Positions 7,387-13,246 of a stretch of DNA of 13,261 bases are shown here, piece by piece (positions within the stretch are counted from its first letter, which is position 1; every line of letters begins with the position of its first letter). The notes under the pieces are model-generated. The model was not told where the DNA came from, ran no database searches, and worked only from the letters and a program-made list of their open reading frames with translations. The stretch is from Lachnospiraceae bacterium (lineage in GTDB: Bacteria > Bacillota > Clostridia > Lachnospirales > Anaerotignaceae): positions 1-13,261 of the forward strand of contig JAHZEA010000028.1 of NCBI GenBank assembly GCA_019422065.1, read 5' to 3'. The position numbers and the translations under genes are program-made.

Positions 7387-7515
7387 ATGTTTGATTTAGT
7401 CAAGAAGTATTTTACGATTGGAATATACAGTGATGAAGATGTTAAAAAGTTTGTGTTGAGCGGCAAAATAACAGCTGATGAATACAAAGAGTTAACAAAC
7501 AAGGATTTTGAGTGA
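7387..7515 (+). CDS. XkdX family phage protein
   Basis: A 42-residue ORF. It reads MFDLVKKYFTIGIYSDED, continuing with VKKFVLSGKITADEYKEL and ending in DFE. This matches the XkdX pattern (M-F-D-x-V-K-K-Y-Y, G-x-Y, D-V, F-V, G-x-I-T, Y-E-x-I) named after the PBSX defective prophage of Bacillus subtilis. Length and motifs are normal for the family. AAGGGGGAG (7374-7382) precedes the ATG. XkdX genes typically sit between tail-fibre and lysis genes, exactly as here. The molecular role of the family is not established. Confidence 0.85.
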   Translation: MFDLVKKYFTIGIYSDEDVKKFVLSGKITADEYKELTNKDFE

Positions 7516-7562
7516 TTTAAGTACATTTTTTATAATGAAAGTTATTTTAGGAGGAGCAGTAT

Positions 7563-7862
7563 ATGGAAAAAGAAAATAAAATTAACTATGCTTACATAAC
7601 TGAGGCTGGAATACTTAAAGTTATTGATGAAGACATTGAGGCTGCCAAAAAATATTCAAGAAACGGCAAATATGTTGAAACATCAATAGAATGTGAGGGC
7701 GGTTACCCTGTTATTACATATAATAACAAACGACAGACTGTTGTTGTTTATAGCCTTGACAATGCTGTGGTAGGAAACAACAGCAAAAAAACGGAGAATG
7801 GAACTAAAATTAATCTTTTGCTTTATCCTGAGATATATAATCTTTACGAAGAGTGTATGTAA
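7563..7862 (+). CDS. Small hypothetical phage-cassette protein
   Basis: A 99-residue soluble protein with no family I can name. AGGAGGAGCAG just ahead of the ATG gives a strong start. The predicted character is mixed alpha/beta, with ITEAGILKVIDEDIEAAKKY near the N-terminus and an alternating beta-like stretch (YPVITYNNKRQTVVVY) in the middle. It lies between the XkdX and lysis genes in the same orientation (47 bp after the former, 58 bp before the latter), so it belongs to the cassette. There is no signal peptide and no membrane segment. Confidence 0.68.
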   Translation: MEKENKINYAYITEAGILKVIDEDIEAAKKYSRNGKYVETSIECEGGYPVITYNNKRQTVVVYSLDNAVVGNNSKKTENGTKINLLLYPEIYNLYEECM

Positions 7863-7920
7863 AACAGTTATATTATGATTTTGCTTATAATATATTGTAT
7901 TGGCTGAAGAAGGTGATTTA

Positions 7921-8181
7921 GTGACACAATGGGGCGTGGTGGGTGTAATAATTGCGCTTGTGGGATTATTCCTAACAGTAGGCAAACCATTGGCAAAGCT
8001 TATAACAGCTATTGAGCGGTTGACAAATACATGCAATCAGCTTAATGAAAAATTTGACAAATTTGAACTGAAAAATAAAGAAAGCCACAAGCGAATTTGG
8101 GAGCATAACAAAAATCAAGATGATATTATTAATGACCATGAAAAAAGGATACATGCTTTGGAAGAATTCGGGGGTTTATAA
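7921..8181 (+). CDS. Membrane-anchored coiled-coil protein of the lysis module
   Basis: An 86-residue protein. GTG at 7921 is preferred over the in-frame TTG at 7900 because GAAGGTGAT (about 7909-7917) lies just before it. One N-terminal transmembrane segment (about 4-22, VGVIIALVGLFLTVGK) is followed by a charged heptad-rich helix (about 28-82, ending NDHEKRIHALEE). This resembles small one-TM coiled-coil proteins encoded beside clostridial holins, functionally comparable to XhlA/BhlA-like accessories but with the membrane segment at the N-terminus. A role in helping membrane disruption or in spanning the envelope is inferred from architecture and position. It ends 2 bp before the holin start. 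Confidence 0.72.
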   Translation: MTQWGVVGVIIALVGLFLTVGKPLAKLITAIERLTNTCNQLNEKFDKFELKNKESHKRIWEHNKNQDDIINDHEKRIHALEEFGGL

Positions 8182-8183
8182 AA

Positions 8184-8435
8184 ATGAAAATAAATTGGAA
8201 AGTAAGGTTTAAAAACAAAACGTGGCTTGTAACGTTTTTATTGGCAGTTTTAGCTTTTATATATCAAATATTGGGAATGTTTGATATAGTGCCGCCTGTG
8301 ACACAGGATATGGCAACACAGCTTATAGCGGCAGTCGTAAATATACTTGTAGCATTTGGTGTTGTAATAGATCCGACAACGGTTGGGGCAAGTGACAGTG
8401 AGCAGGCTTTAAATTATAATGAACCAAAGAAGTAA
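8184..8435 (+). CDS. Phage holin, phi LC3 (LLH) family
   Basis: An 83-residue holin that would form lesions in the cytoplasmic membrane to release the endolysin. Family hallmarks are the N-terminal INWKVRFKNKTW, two transmembrane helices (about 13-33 and 44-62) and the C-terminal DPTTVGASDSEQALNY (63-78), which closely follows the phi LC3 pattern DPTT-x-G-x-x-DS-x-x-A-x-x-Y. Length is typical. The start is 2 bp after the upstream stop codon, and a GGGGG run inside the end of that gene is the only ribosome binding site, so translation is probably coupled. The endolysin follows after 9 bp. Confidence 0.93.
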   Translation: MKINWKVRFKNKTWLVTFLLAVLAFIYQILGMFDIVPPVTQDMATQLIAAVVNILVAFGVVIDPTTVGASDSEQALNYNEPKK

Positions 8436-8444
8436 GGTGATTAA

Positions 8445-9062
8445 ATGGGCAGAGATATTTCATTATGCCATCCTGAATTGCAGCAAAAAGCCGAAAAGCT
8501 TGTTTCGGCATGCAAAGGTCAGGGACTATTAATAGGAATAGGAGAGTGCTTCCGCACTGTAGCTGAACAGGATGCATTATATGCAAAGGGCAGAACAGCA
8601 CCGGGAAGCATTGTAACAAATGCTAAAGGCATATCTTACAGTTCTCATCATCAATGGGGAACGGCTTTTGACATATATCGCAATGATGGAACGGGAGCGT
8701 ACAACAACAACGATGGATTTTTTGATTTAGTGGGAACAATAGGCGTTAAAATAGGTCTTGAATGGGGCGGAAACTGGACAAGCCCTGTTGACAAGCCACA
8801 TTTTCAGCTTCCGTACTGGGGAAGTACTACAATAACACTTAAAAATTTATACGGTACACCAGAAGAATTTAAAAAGACATGGAGTGATGAAGAAATGGAA
8901 AAAGTATACAACTGGACTGTTGAAGTACCGGAATGGGCAAGACCAACAGTTCAGAAGCTTCTTGACAAGGGATATTTACAAGGAAATGACAAAGGTGAGC
9001 TAGAGCTTACATATTCAATATTAAAAATGCTTGTTATTAATGACAGAGCAGGACTTTATTAA
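8445..9062 (+). CDS. Endolysin: L-alanyl-D-glutamate peptidase (M15) with C-terminal extension
   Basis: A 205-residue zinc peptidase of the VanY/CwlK/Ply500 type (M15), expected to cut the L-Ala-D-Glu bond of peptidoglycan stem peptides. Visible motifs are ECFRTVAEQDALYAKGRTAP near the N-terminus, the zinc motif SxHxxGxAxD (Ser67, His69, Asp76) and EWGGNW...DKPH, supplying the catalytic Asp116 and third zinc ligand His119. After about residue 155 a short module (VPEWARPTVQKLLDKGYLQG ... LKMLVIND) resembles the tails of clostridial phage lysins and probably mediates wall binding. There is no signal peptide, as expected for a holin-dependent enzyme. AAGGTGAT precedes the ATG. It is the last gene of the cassette, followed by a strong terminator. 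All catalytic residues are intact, so the enzyme should be active. Confidence 0.92.
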   Translation: MGRDISLCHPELQQKAEKLVSACKGQGLLIGIGECFRTVAEQDALYAKGRTAPGSIVTNAKGISYSSHHQWGTAFDIYRNDGTGAYNNNDGFFDLVGTIGVKIGLEWGGNWTSPVDKPHFQLPYWGSTTITLKNLYGTPEEFKKTWSDEEMEKVYNWTVEVPEWARPTVQKLLDKGYLQGNDKGELELTYSILKMLVINDRAGLY

Positions 9063-9110
9063 CCAATAGAATTTGATTATTATTTGTTATTTGTGATTTT
9101 ATAGCGCACA

Positions 9111-9140
9111 AAGGCCGGAAATTTTCCGGCCTTATTTTTT
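9111..9140 (+). terminator. Intrinsic terminator of the phage-like operon
   Basis: AAGGCCGGA (9111-9119), loop AATTT and TCCGGCCTT (9125-9133) form a perfect 9-bp GC-rich stem followed by a T-run. It closes the transcription unit that starts at the tail-fibre gene. Confidence 0.95.
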
Positions 9141-9298
9141 GATTTACAAATTAAAAAAACAATAGTTAACTATTAAATTTTAATGCAGCAGACATAATAA
9201 ACAATAAGTTTGATATAAATTTATTTAAAATATAATCATTTGTGAATTGCGAATAATTATATAAAACTATTTAAAATTATAGAAATAGAAAATGAAAG

Positions 9299-9322
9299 AG
9301 GCGGCCTTTTAGTAGGCCGCCT
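9299..9322 (-). terminator. Probable minus-strand terminator
   Basis: AGGCGGCC (9299-9306) and GGCCGCCT (9315-9322) form a perfect 8-bp GC stem with an 8-nt loop. Read on the minus strand it is followed by CTTTCATTTTC, a moderately U-rich tail. Read on the plus strand there is no U-tract, so it most likely ends the minus-strand unit that begins near 9660. Confidence 0.6.
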
Positions 9323-9475
9323 AGGGTAAAGATGGGATGACTGATTTTCAGAACAATATTATTTTAAATTATTCGGCAATAGACATGCCTAAATAATAAG
9401 CAATAAGTGTTCTGGCAATCATCATGGTAAGGGTTTTAAATTTTAAATATCACTATGCTGTATGAGGTTTATTCA
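9323..9475 (-). other. Non-coding or cryptic 3' region of the minus-strand unit
   Basis: This stretch separates the SASP-like ORF from the hairpin at 9299-9322. It holds a 7-bp inverted repeat (CAGAACA 9349-9355, TGTTCTG 9408-9414) and an 18-codon minus-strand ORF (9369-9425) without a ribosome binding site. No longer gene is visible on either strand. It may be a structured 3' UTR or a small RNA. Confidence 0.35.
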
Positions 9476-9625
9476 TTACTTGCACATACGGTTTGTTTTA
9501 TTTGTCTTGTCAGATTTTGTTGTGCTTTGCTTATCTGTGTTAAAATTGTACTCCTGAGCAAACTCTGTTCTTTTCATATCCTTTTCTGCTCTTTTTTCTG
9601 TTCTTTTATCTGTTCTTTTTTCCAC
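9476..9625 (-). CDS. Putative small acid-soluble spore protein-like, Lys-rich (gamma-SASP-like)
   Basis: A 49-residue minus-strand ORF with a GTG start at 9625 and AAAGGAG (9636-9642) 10 nt upstream. The N-terminus is a Lys/Arg repeat (KRTDKRTEKRAEKDMKRTE). The centre reads TEFAQEYNF, matching the site cut by the germination protease GPR in SASPs (T-E-F-A-S-E in gamma type, E-I-A-Q-E-F in alpha/beta type). The tail is hydrophilic and rich in Lys, Thr and Asn, as in gamma-type SASPs, which are degraded at germination to supply amino acids. A sigma-G-like promoter (9668-9696) precedes it and a GC hairpin (9299-9322) can end the transcript. Points against are the small size, GTG start and single GPR site. 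The rival reading is the overlapping plus-strand ORF (9455-9667), which lacks a ribosome binding site and has a skewed Phe/Cys/Leu composition. Confidence 0.55.
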   Translation of the reverse strand: MEKRTDKRTEKRAEKDMKRTEFAQEYNFNTDKQSTTKSDKTNKTNRMCK

Positions 9626-9667
9626 CTTTGTTCAACTCCTTTTATGTTTCAATTTTTGTTGCGATAG

Positions 9668-9696
9668 TATTATTAGCTTTAAAAATTTTTTTATGC
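9668..9696 (-). promoter_or_regulatory. Sigma-G-like promoter candidate for the SASP-like ORF
   Basis: On the minus strand GCATA (9692-9696), a 17-bp spacer and AATAATA (9668-9674) compare with the Bacillus sigma-G consensus GHATR and CATNHTA, with one mismatch in the -10. The start would be near 9660, giving a leader of about 35 nt. The sequence is AT-rich, so a chance match is possible. Confidence 0.35.
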
Positions 9697-9721
9697 GGTT
9701 TTAAAACTGGTTAATAATGAT

Positions 9722-9763
9722 AAAAAAATAAACACAGTACATAATAAATTAAATACTGTGTTT
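9722..9763 (-). terminator. Intrinsic terminator of the LysM (YneA-like) gene
   Basis: AAACACAGTA (9730-9739) and TACTGTGTTT (9754-9763) form a perfect 10-bp stem with a 14-nt loop. On the minus strand it is followed by ATTTTTTTA. It starts 10 bp beyond the LysM gene's stop codon. Confidence 0.85.
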
Positions 9764-9772
9764 GAAATTAGC

Positions 9773-10048
9773 TTAACTATTTTTATGTATAGGTATTATA
9801 ATATTTTCACCTGAATTAATAGTGTTATTTTTCATTTTATTAAAATCTTTTATTTCGTCTATATATGAATTTATATCAGTGCCTTCTTGAGAGTAAAGGC
9901 ATGCTATATCCCACAGAGTATCGCCGTTTTTTATATAATGAACTTCGTAATAAACATTATTTTCTTTATGAGCTGTATTCCCTGAGGCGAATGTGCACAT
10001 AAGAACAAATGTTGTTACAAACAGAACGATAAAAACGAATTTTCTCAT
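9773..10048 (-). CDS. LysM-domain protein, YneA-like SOS cell-division inhibitor
   Basis: A 91-residue protein. ATG at 10048 is chosen over the upstream start at 10114 because GGAGGTG (10055-10061) lies directly before it and the product then begins with MRK and a hydrophobic segment (about 4-22). Residues about 35-87 form one LysM peptidoglycan-binding domain (VHYIKNGDTLWDIACLYS ... INSGENIIIPI). This membrane-anchor-plus-LysM design, the length and the divergent position next to lexA match B. subtilis YneA, the LexA-controlled inhibitor that delays septation after DNA damage. Its promoter (TTGACA-N17-TATATT) has a LexA-box-like sequence inside the spacer, which supports SOS control. Sequence similarity between YneA proteins is low, so the functional name rests on architecture, synteny and regulation together. 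Confidence 0.78.
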   Translation of the reverse strand: MRKFVFIVLFVTTFVLMCTFASGNTAHKENNVYYEVHYIKNGDTLWDIACLYSQEGTDINSYIDEIKDFNKMKNNTINSGENIIIPIHKNS

Positions 10049-10085
10049 AAAATACACCTCCAAAATATTATTAGAACATATAATC

Positions 10086-10114
10086 AATATACACGAACAA
10101 ATATTCTTTGTCAA
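10086..10114 (-). promoter_or_regulatory. Promoter of the YneA-like gene
   Basis: On the minus strand a perfect TTGACA (10109-10114), a 17-bp spacer and TATATT (10086-10091, 5/6). The -10 lies about 38 bp before the gene's start codon. A LexA-like box occupies the spacer. Confidence 0.85.
10094..10107. promoter_or_regulatory. LexA box (site 1), inside the yneA-type promoter
   Basis: CGAACAAATATTCT compares with the Gram-positive SOS box CGAAC-N4-GTTCG. The GAAC half is perfect and the other half differs at one core base (ATTC for GTTC). It sits wholly between the -35 and -10 of the minus-strand promoter, an ideal place for repression. Confidence 0.72.
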
Positions 10115-10132
10115 TATATTTCTTCAAAATAT

Positions 10133-10146
10133 CGAACGTAAGTTTT
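10133..10146. promoter_or_regulatory. LexA box (site 2), upstream of lexA
   Basis: CGAACGTAAGTTTT fits the CGAACRNRYGTTYC consensus at 12 of 14 positions. It ends 6 bp before the putative lexA -35 and its centre is 39 bp from that of site 1, so it could serve autoregulation and cooperate with site 1. Confidence 0.65.
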
Positions 10147-10152
10147 TTATAT

Positions 10153-10181
10153 TTGTGTTTTATACGTACATGTGTTATAAT
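10153..10181 (+). promoter_or_regulatory. Probable lexA promoter with extended -10
   Basis: TTGTGT (10153-10158), a 17-bp spacer and a perfect TATAAT (10176-10181) preceded by TGT, i.e. an extended -10 (TGnTATAAT). The predicted leader to lexA is about 95 nt. Confidence 0.7.
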
Positions 10182-10281
10182 AAATAAAATTATGTTTATT
10201 TTACACATTTAGATATATTTTGGTTTTTATCATTTGATGCATATATTTTTGGAAGCTTATTTATGTTAAAGAGGTGGTTTA

Positions 10282-10896
10282 ATGTCTGATTTATCAATAA
10301 AGCAAAAAGAAATTCTGGATTATTTAAAAAAAGAGGTTCATGAAAAAGGTTATCCGCCTTCGGTAAGAGAAATTTGCGATGCAACAGGGCTTAAGTCTAC
10401 TTCCACTGTTCATGGGCATTTAACAAGGCTTGAGAAAAAGGGATATATTCGCAGGGACCCTTCTAAACCAAGAGCTATTGAAATACTTGATGAAGAACCT
10501 GTATTTAACACAGGACAGGAAGCCGTTGATGTGCCTATTATAGGTACAATTACTGCCGGAACGCCTATACTTGCTGTTGAAAACATTGATGGTACATTTC
10601 CTATACCTGTACAGTATATTACAGGCGAAAATATGTTTATGCTCAAGGTAAGAGGCGAAAGTATGATTAATGCCGGTATATTTGATAAGGACTTAATACT
10701 TGTAAAGCAGCAAAGAAGCGCCGAAAATGGTGATATTGTAGTAGCACTTATTGATGACGACTATGCTACTGTAAAAAGATTTTTTGCAGAAAATGGGCAT
10801 ATAAGACTTCAGCCTGAAAACCCGGCTATGTCGCCTATTATTGTTGAAAAATGCACTATATTGGGCAAAGTTACTGGACTTTTCAGAAAATTTTAA
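10282..10896 (+). CDS. lexA: LexA, SOS transcriptional repressor and self-cleaving protease
   Basis: A 204-residue protein of standard length. The start is fixed by AGAGGTGG (about 10269-10276) before the ATG. Residues 1-65 are the winged-helix DNA-binding domain (SIKQKEILDYLKKEV, YPPSVREICDATGLKSTSTV, HLTRLEKKGYIRRDPSKPRA). The C-terminal S24 peptidase domain has the Ala92-Gly93 cleavage site (GTITAGTP), the nucleophile Ser127 in VRGESM and the general base Lys165 in YATVKRF, so RecA-stimulated autocleavage should be intact. LexA binds SOS boxes and represses DNA-damage genes in the cytoplasm; two such sites lie in the divergent region shared with the LysM gene. nadE follows after 33 bp with no terminator, so the two are probably cotranscribed. 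Confidence 0.97.
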   Translation: MSDLSIKQKEILDYLKKEVHEKGYPPSVREICDATGLKSTSTVHGHLTRLEKKGYIRRDPSKPRAIEILDEEPVFNTGQEAVDVPIIGTITAGTPILAVENIDGTFPIPVQYITGENMFMLKVRGESMINAGIFDKDLILVKQQRSAENGDIVVALIDDDYATVKRFFAENGHIRLQPENPAMSPIIVEKCTILGKVTGLFRKF

Positions 10897-10929
10897 ATTT
10901 ACTTAATTAATAAATCGGAGTGATTAAAT

Positions 10930-12864
10930 ATGTATGGATTTTTTCGAGTTGGAGCAGCTGTGCCTGAGCTTAAAGTTGCAGATTGCAGTTTTAACACTAA
11001 AGAAATATTAAATGTTATTAAAGAAGCGAAAAAAAAGAATATTAGAGCTTTGGTATTTCCTGAGCTTTGTATAAGCTCTTACACATGCGGAGATTTGTTT
11101 TTACAAAAAACATTAATTGATGCATGCGAAAAGTCTGTATCTGACATTGCAAAGCAGACAGCTGATACAGACATGTATATTTTATTGGGACTTCCTGTTG
11201 AAATAGACTGCCGTACATTTAACTGTGCCGCTGTTTTATATAAGGGTAAAATATTAGCTCTTATACCTAAAACATATATTCCTAACTATGGTGAATTTTA
11301 CGAGAAAAGATGGTTTGCGTCGGCTAATGAAGCTGTAAGCAAGGAAATTGTTTTCTGCGGTCAAACTGTTCCTGTGGGAGCAAAAATATTATTCAGAGAT
11401 AAGAATAAGCCTGAATTTACATTTGGAGTTGAGTTATGCGAAGATTTATGGTGCCCGGTGCCGCCTTCTTCATATCATGCCCTTAATGGAGCTTCTGTTA
11501 TATTTAATTTGTCGGCAAGTAATGAACTTGCGGCTAAGAATGAATATAGAAGAAAGTTAGTTTCTCAGCAGTCGGCTTCTGCTATATGCGGTTATGTGTA
11601 TGCTTCTGCCGGAATGGGAGAATCTACACAGGACATTGTTTTCAGCGGACATGCCCTTATTTGTGAGAACGGTTCTGTACTTTGTGAGAACAAACGTTTC
11701 TTTTATAACAGCCAGCTTATTTGCGCGGATATAGATGTTGAAAAAATATATAATGACAGAAAGAAAAATACAAGCTTTACTGATTTAATTAAGCCTGAGA
11801 TTAATACTGAATATAGGTATATTGACATTGACATTACTCAATGGAACGAAGAAACACTTGAACGCAGCATTAAAAGGATGCCGTTTGTACCGGATAACGA
11901 CAGCATGTTACTTGAAAGATGCGAAGACATATTTAACATACAAGTAGCTGGTCTTGTTAAGAGAATACTGCATACAGGAACTAAATCGCTTGTTATAGGC
12001 ATATCTGGAGGATTAGACTCCACTTTGGCACTTTTGGTTGCTGTTAAGGCTTGTGATTATTTAGGTTTAGAGAGAAAAACTGTTTTAGGCGTTACAATGC
12101 CTGGTTTTGGCACAACTGACAGGACATATAATAATGCAATTAATTTAATGAAATCTCTTGGTATTTCTACTAAAGAAATTTCAATTAAAGAGTCCGCTAT
12201 ACTTCATTTTAAAGATATAGAGCACGACTTAAATAAGCATGATATAACATACGAAAATACTCAGGCAAGGGAAAGAACACAGATATTAATGGATTTGGCC
12301 AACAAAAACAACGGTTTAGTTGTAGGTACCGGGGATTTATCTGAGCTTGCTCTTGGCTGGGCTACTTATAATGGTGACCATATGTCTATGTATGGTGTAA
12401 ACGCTGGAGTACCTAAAACATTGGTAAGAGTGCTTGTTAAATATGTAGCTCAAAACAGCCAACTTGATGAGAATTCTAAAAACATACTATTTGATGTGCT
12501 TGACACACCTGTAAGTCCGGAGCTTCTTCCGCCAGACGAAAATGGTGAAATTAATCAGAAAACAGAGGATATTGTTGGGCCATACGAGCTTCATGATTTC
12601 TTTTTATATTATGTTGTAAGATTTGGCTTCAGCCCTAAGAAGATTGAGTTTTTAGCCCAAAAGGCTTTTGACGGCATTTACGATAATGAAACAATACTTA
12701 AATGGCTCAAAAACTTTTACAGGAGATTTTTCTCTCAGCAGTTTAAAAGGTCATGTCTGCCTGACGGCCCAAAGGTAGGTACAATTAATCTTTCGCCAAG
12801 AGGCGATTGGAGAATGCCAAGTGATGCTGTAAATACTGCATGGATGGATGAATTAGAAAAGTAA
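10930..12864 (+). CDS. nadE: Glutamine-dependent NAD+ synthetase
   Basis: A 644-residue two-domain enzyme that makes NAD+ from deamido-NAD+, ATP and glutamine, the last step of NAD biosynthesis. Residues about 1-275 form the nitrilase-type glutaminase with the Glu45-Lys114-Cys170 triad (FPELCISSY, LIPKTYIPNYGEF, GVELCEDLW). Residues about 330-640 form the synthetase domain with the ATP-pyrophosphatase loop SGGLDS (359-364), and the conserved GTGDLSELALGW and YGVNAGVPKTLVR segments follow. Length matches the long glutamine-dependent class. GGAGTGAT (10917-10924) precedes the ATG. It lies 33 bp downstream of lexA without an intervening terminator, so its transcription may rise with lexA derepression, although an internal promoter cannot be excluded. 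No strong hairpin follows directly; the nearest good terminator is beyond the GNAT remnant at 13141. Confidence 0.96.
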   Translation: MYGFFRVGAAVPELKVADCSFNTKEILNVIKEAKKKNIRALVFPELCISSYTCGDLFLQKTLIDACEKSVSDIAKQTADTDMYILLGLPVEIDCRTFNCAAVLYKGKILALIPKTYIPNYGEFYEKRWFASANEAVSKEIVFCGQTVPVGAKILFRDKNKPEFTFGVELCEDLWCPVPPSSYHALNGASVIFNLSASNELAAKNEYRRKLVSQQSASAICGYVYASAGMGESTQDIVFSGHALICENGSVLCENKRFFYNSQLICADIDVEKIYNDRKKNTSFTDLIKPEINTEYRYIDIDITQWNEETLERSIKRMPFVPDNDSMLLERCEDIFNIQVAGLVKRILHTGTKSLVIGISGGLDSTLALLVAVKACDYLGLERKTVLGVTMPGFGTTDRTYNNAINLMKSLGISTKEISIKESAILHFKDIEHDLNKHDITYENTQARERTQILMDLANKNNGLVVGTGDLSELALGWATYNGDHMSMYGVNAGVPKTLVRVLVKYVAQNSQLDENSKNILFDVLDTPVSPELLPPDENGEINQKTEDIVGPYELHDFFLYYVVRFGFSPKKIEFLAQKAFDGIYDNETILKWLKNFYRRFFSQQFKRSCLPDGPKVGTINLSPRGDWRMPSDAVNTAWMDELEK

Positions 12865-12889
12865 AAGCTTATTTTATGAGGCAATAATT

Positions 12890-13126
12890 ATGTATTTAAG
12901 ATATTCTTAAGATATTCTAATGAAAAAGATGATGATTTATTTTTAAAGTGGCTCACGGATGAAAAGGAGTTTGAAATTCTAAGTGGTGGTACTTTAGGAA
13001 AAATGCCGCACAGCGGCTTTTAACTGCTATAAAAAGCTAGGTTTTAAAGTTGTGGAAGGAAAAGAAAGCATGTTTATGTTAATGGGCAAACAAGAAACAT
13101 GCTATGAAATGGTTTGGGATAAATAA
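12890..13126 (+). pseudogene. Degenerate GNAT-family N-acetyltransferase
   Basis: The ATG at 12890 gives only MYLRYS before a stop. An 11-bp tandem duplication (TTAAGATATTC, 12896-12906 and 12907-12917) causes this: removing one copy restores MYLRYSNEKDDDLFLKWL followed by TDEKEFEILSGG, the N-terminus typical of clostridial GNAT proteins. That frame stops at about 13023. In another frame, CGCACAGCGGCT onward encodes a GNAT C-terminus, TAAFNCYKKLGFKVVEGKE and then MFMLMGKQETCYEMVWDK, stopping at 13126. The two pieces total about 75 residues against about 150-170 in the family, so the acetyl-CoA-binding middle is deleted. The junction near 13005-13018 is a short GC palindrome (GCCGC-ACA-GCGGC). 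The family assignment is by motif (CYKKLGF). The gene cannot be functional as it stands. Confidence 0.78.
12896..12917 (+). repeat. 11-bp tandem duplication that breaks the GNAT frame
   Basis: Two adjacent exact copies of TTAAGATATTC. Since 11 is not a multiple of three, the second copy shifts the frame and brings in the TAA at 12908-12910. Confidence 0.9.
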
Positions 13127-13140
13127 AAACTATGTGCAGT

Positions 13141-13178
13141 AAAAGCATTGGAAATATTAGTATTTCCAGTGCTTTTTT
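13141..13178 (+). terminator. Intrinsic terminator after the GNAT remnant
   Basis: A 16-bp stem, AAAAGCATTGGAAATA (13141-13156) with TATTTCCAGTGCTTTT (13161-13176) and one T-G pair, with loop TTAG, runs into a T-run. It probably ends lexA-nadE readthrough and once ended the GNAT gene. Confidence 0.92.
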
Positions 13179-13218
13179 ACATATTTTAAAATTTTTAGAA
13201 AAAAAAGTAAAAAAGATG

Positions 13219-13246
13219 TTGACAAAGGGCGAAAAGTGAGTATAAT
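13219..13246 (+). promoter_or_regulatory. Perfect-consensus sigma-A promoter reading off the right edge
   Basis: TTGACA (13219-13224), a 16-bp spacer and TATAAT (13241-13246), preceded by an A/T-rich tract (about 13183-13218) that could act as an UP element. Such strength, right after a strong terminator, is typical of stable-RNA (rRNA or tRNA) operons. The 15 bp that remain do not identify the transcript. Confidence 0.85.

Noticed and set aside
9161..9174. Perfect 14-bp palindrome AATAGTTAACTATT as an attachment site or operator
   Set aside because: It lies just after the cassette terminator, but no second copy was found at the left boundary and no gene start is close to it.
9455..9667. 70-codon plus-strand ORF rich in Phe, Cys, Leu and Ser
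   Set aside because: No ribosome binding site. Its composition is what an antisense reading of a Lys/Thr/Glu-rich gene gives, and the minus-strand SASP-like ORF explains it better.
10074..10085. Third LexA box (GAACATATAATC)
   Set aside because: Only one half-site matches; the second half lacks the GTTC core.
13001..13023. GCCGC-ACA-GCGGC hairpin as the nadE terminator
   Set aside because: The stem is only 5 bp with a short T-run, and it coincides with the deletion junction in the GNAT remnant. The hairpin at 13141-13178 is far stronger.
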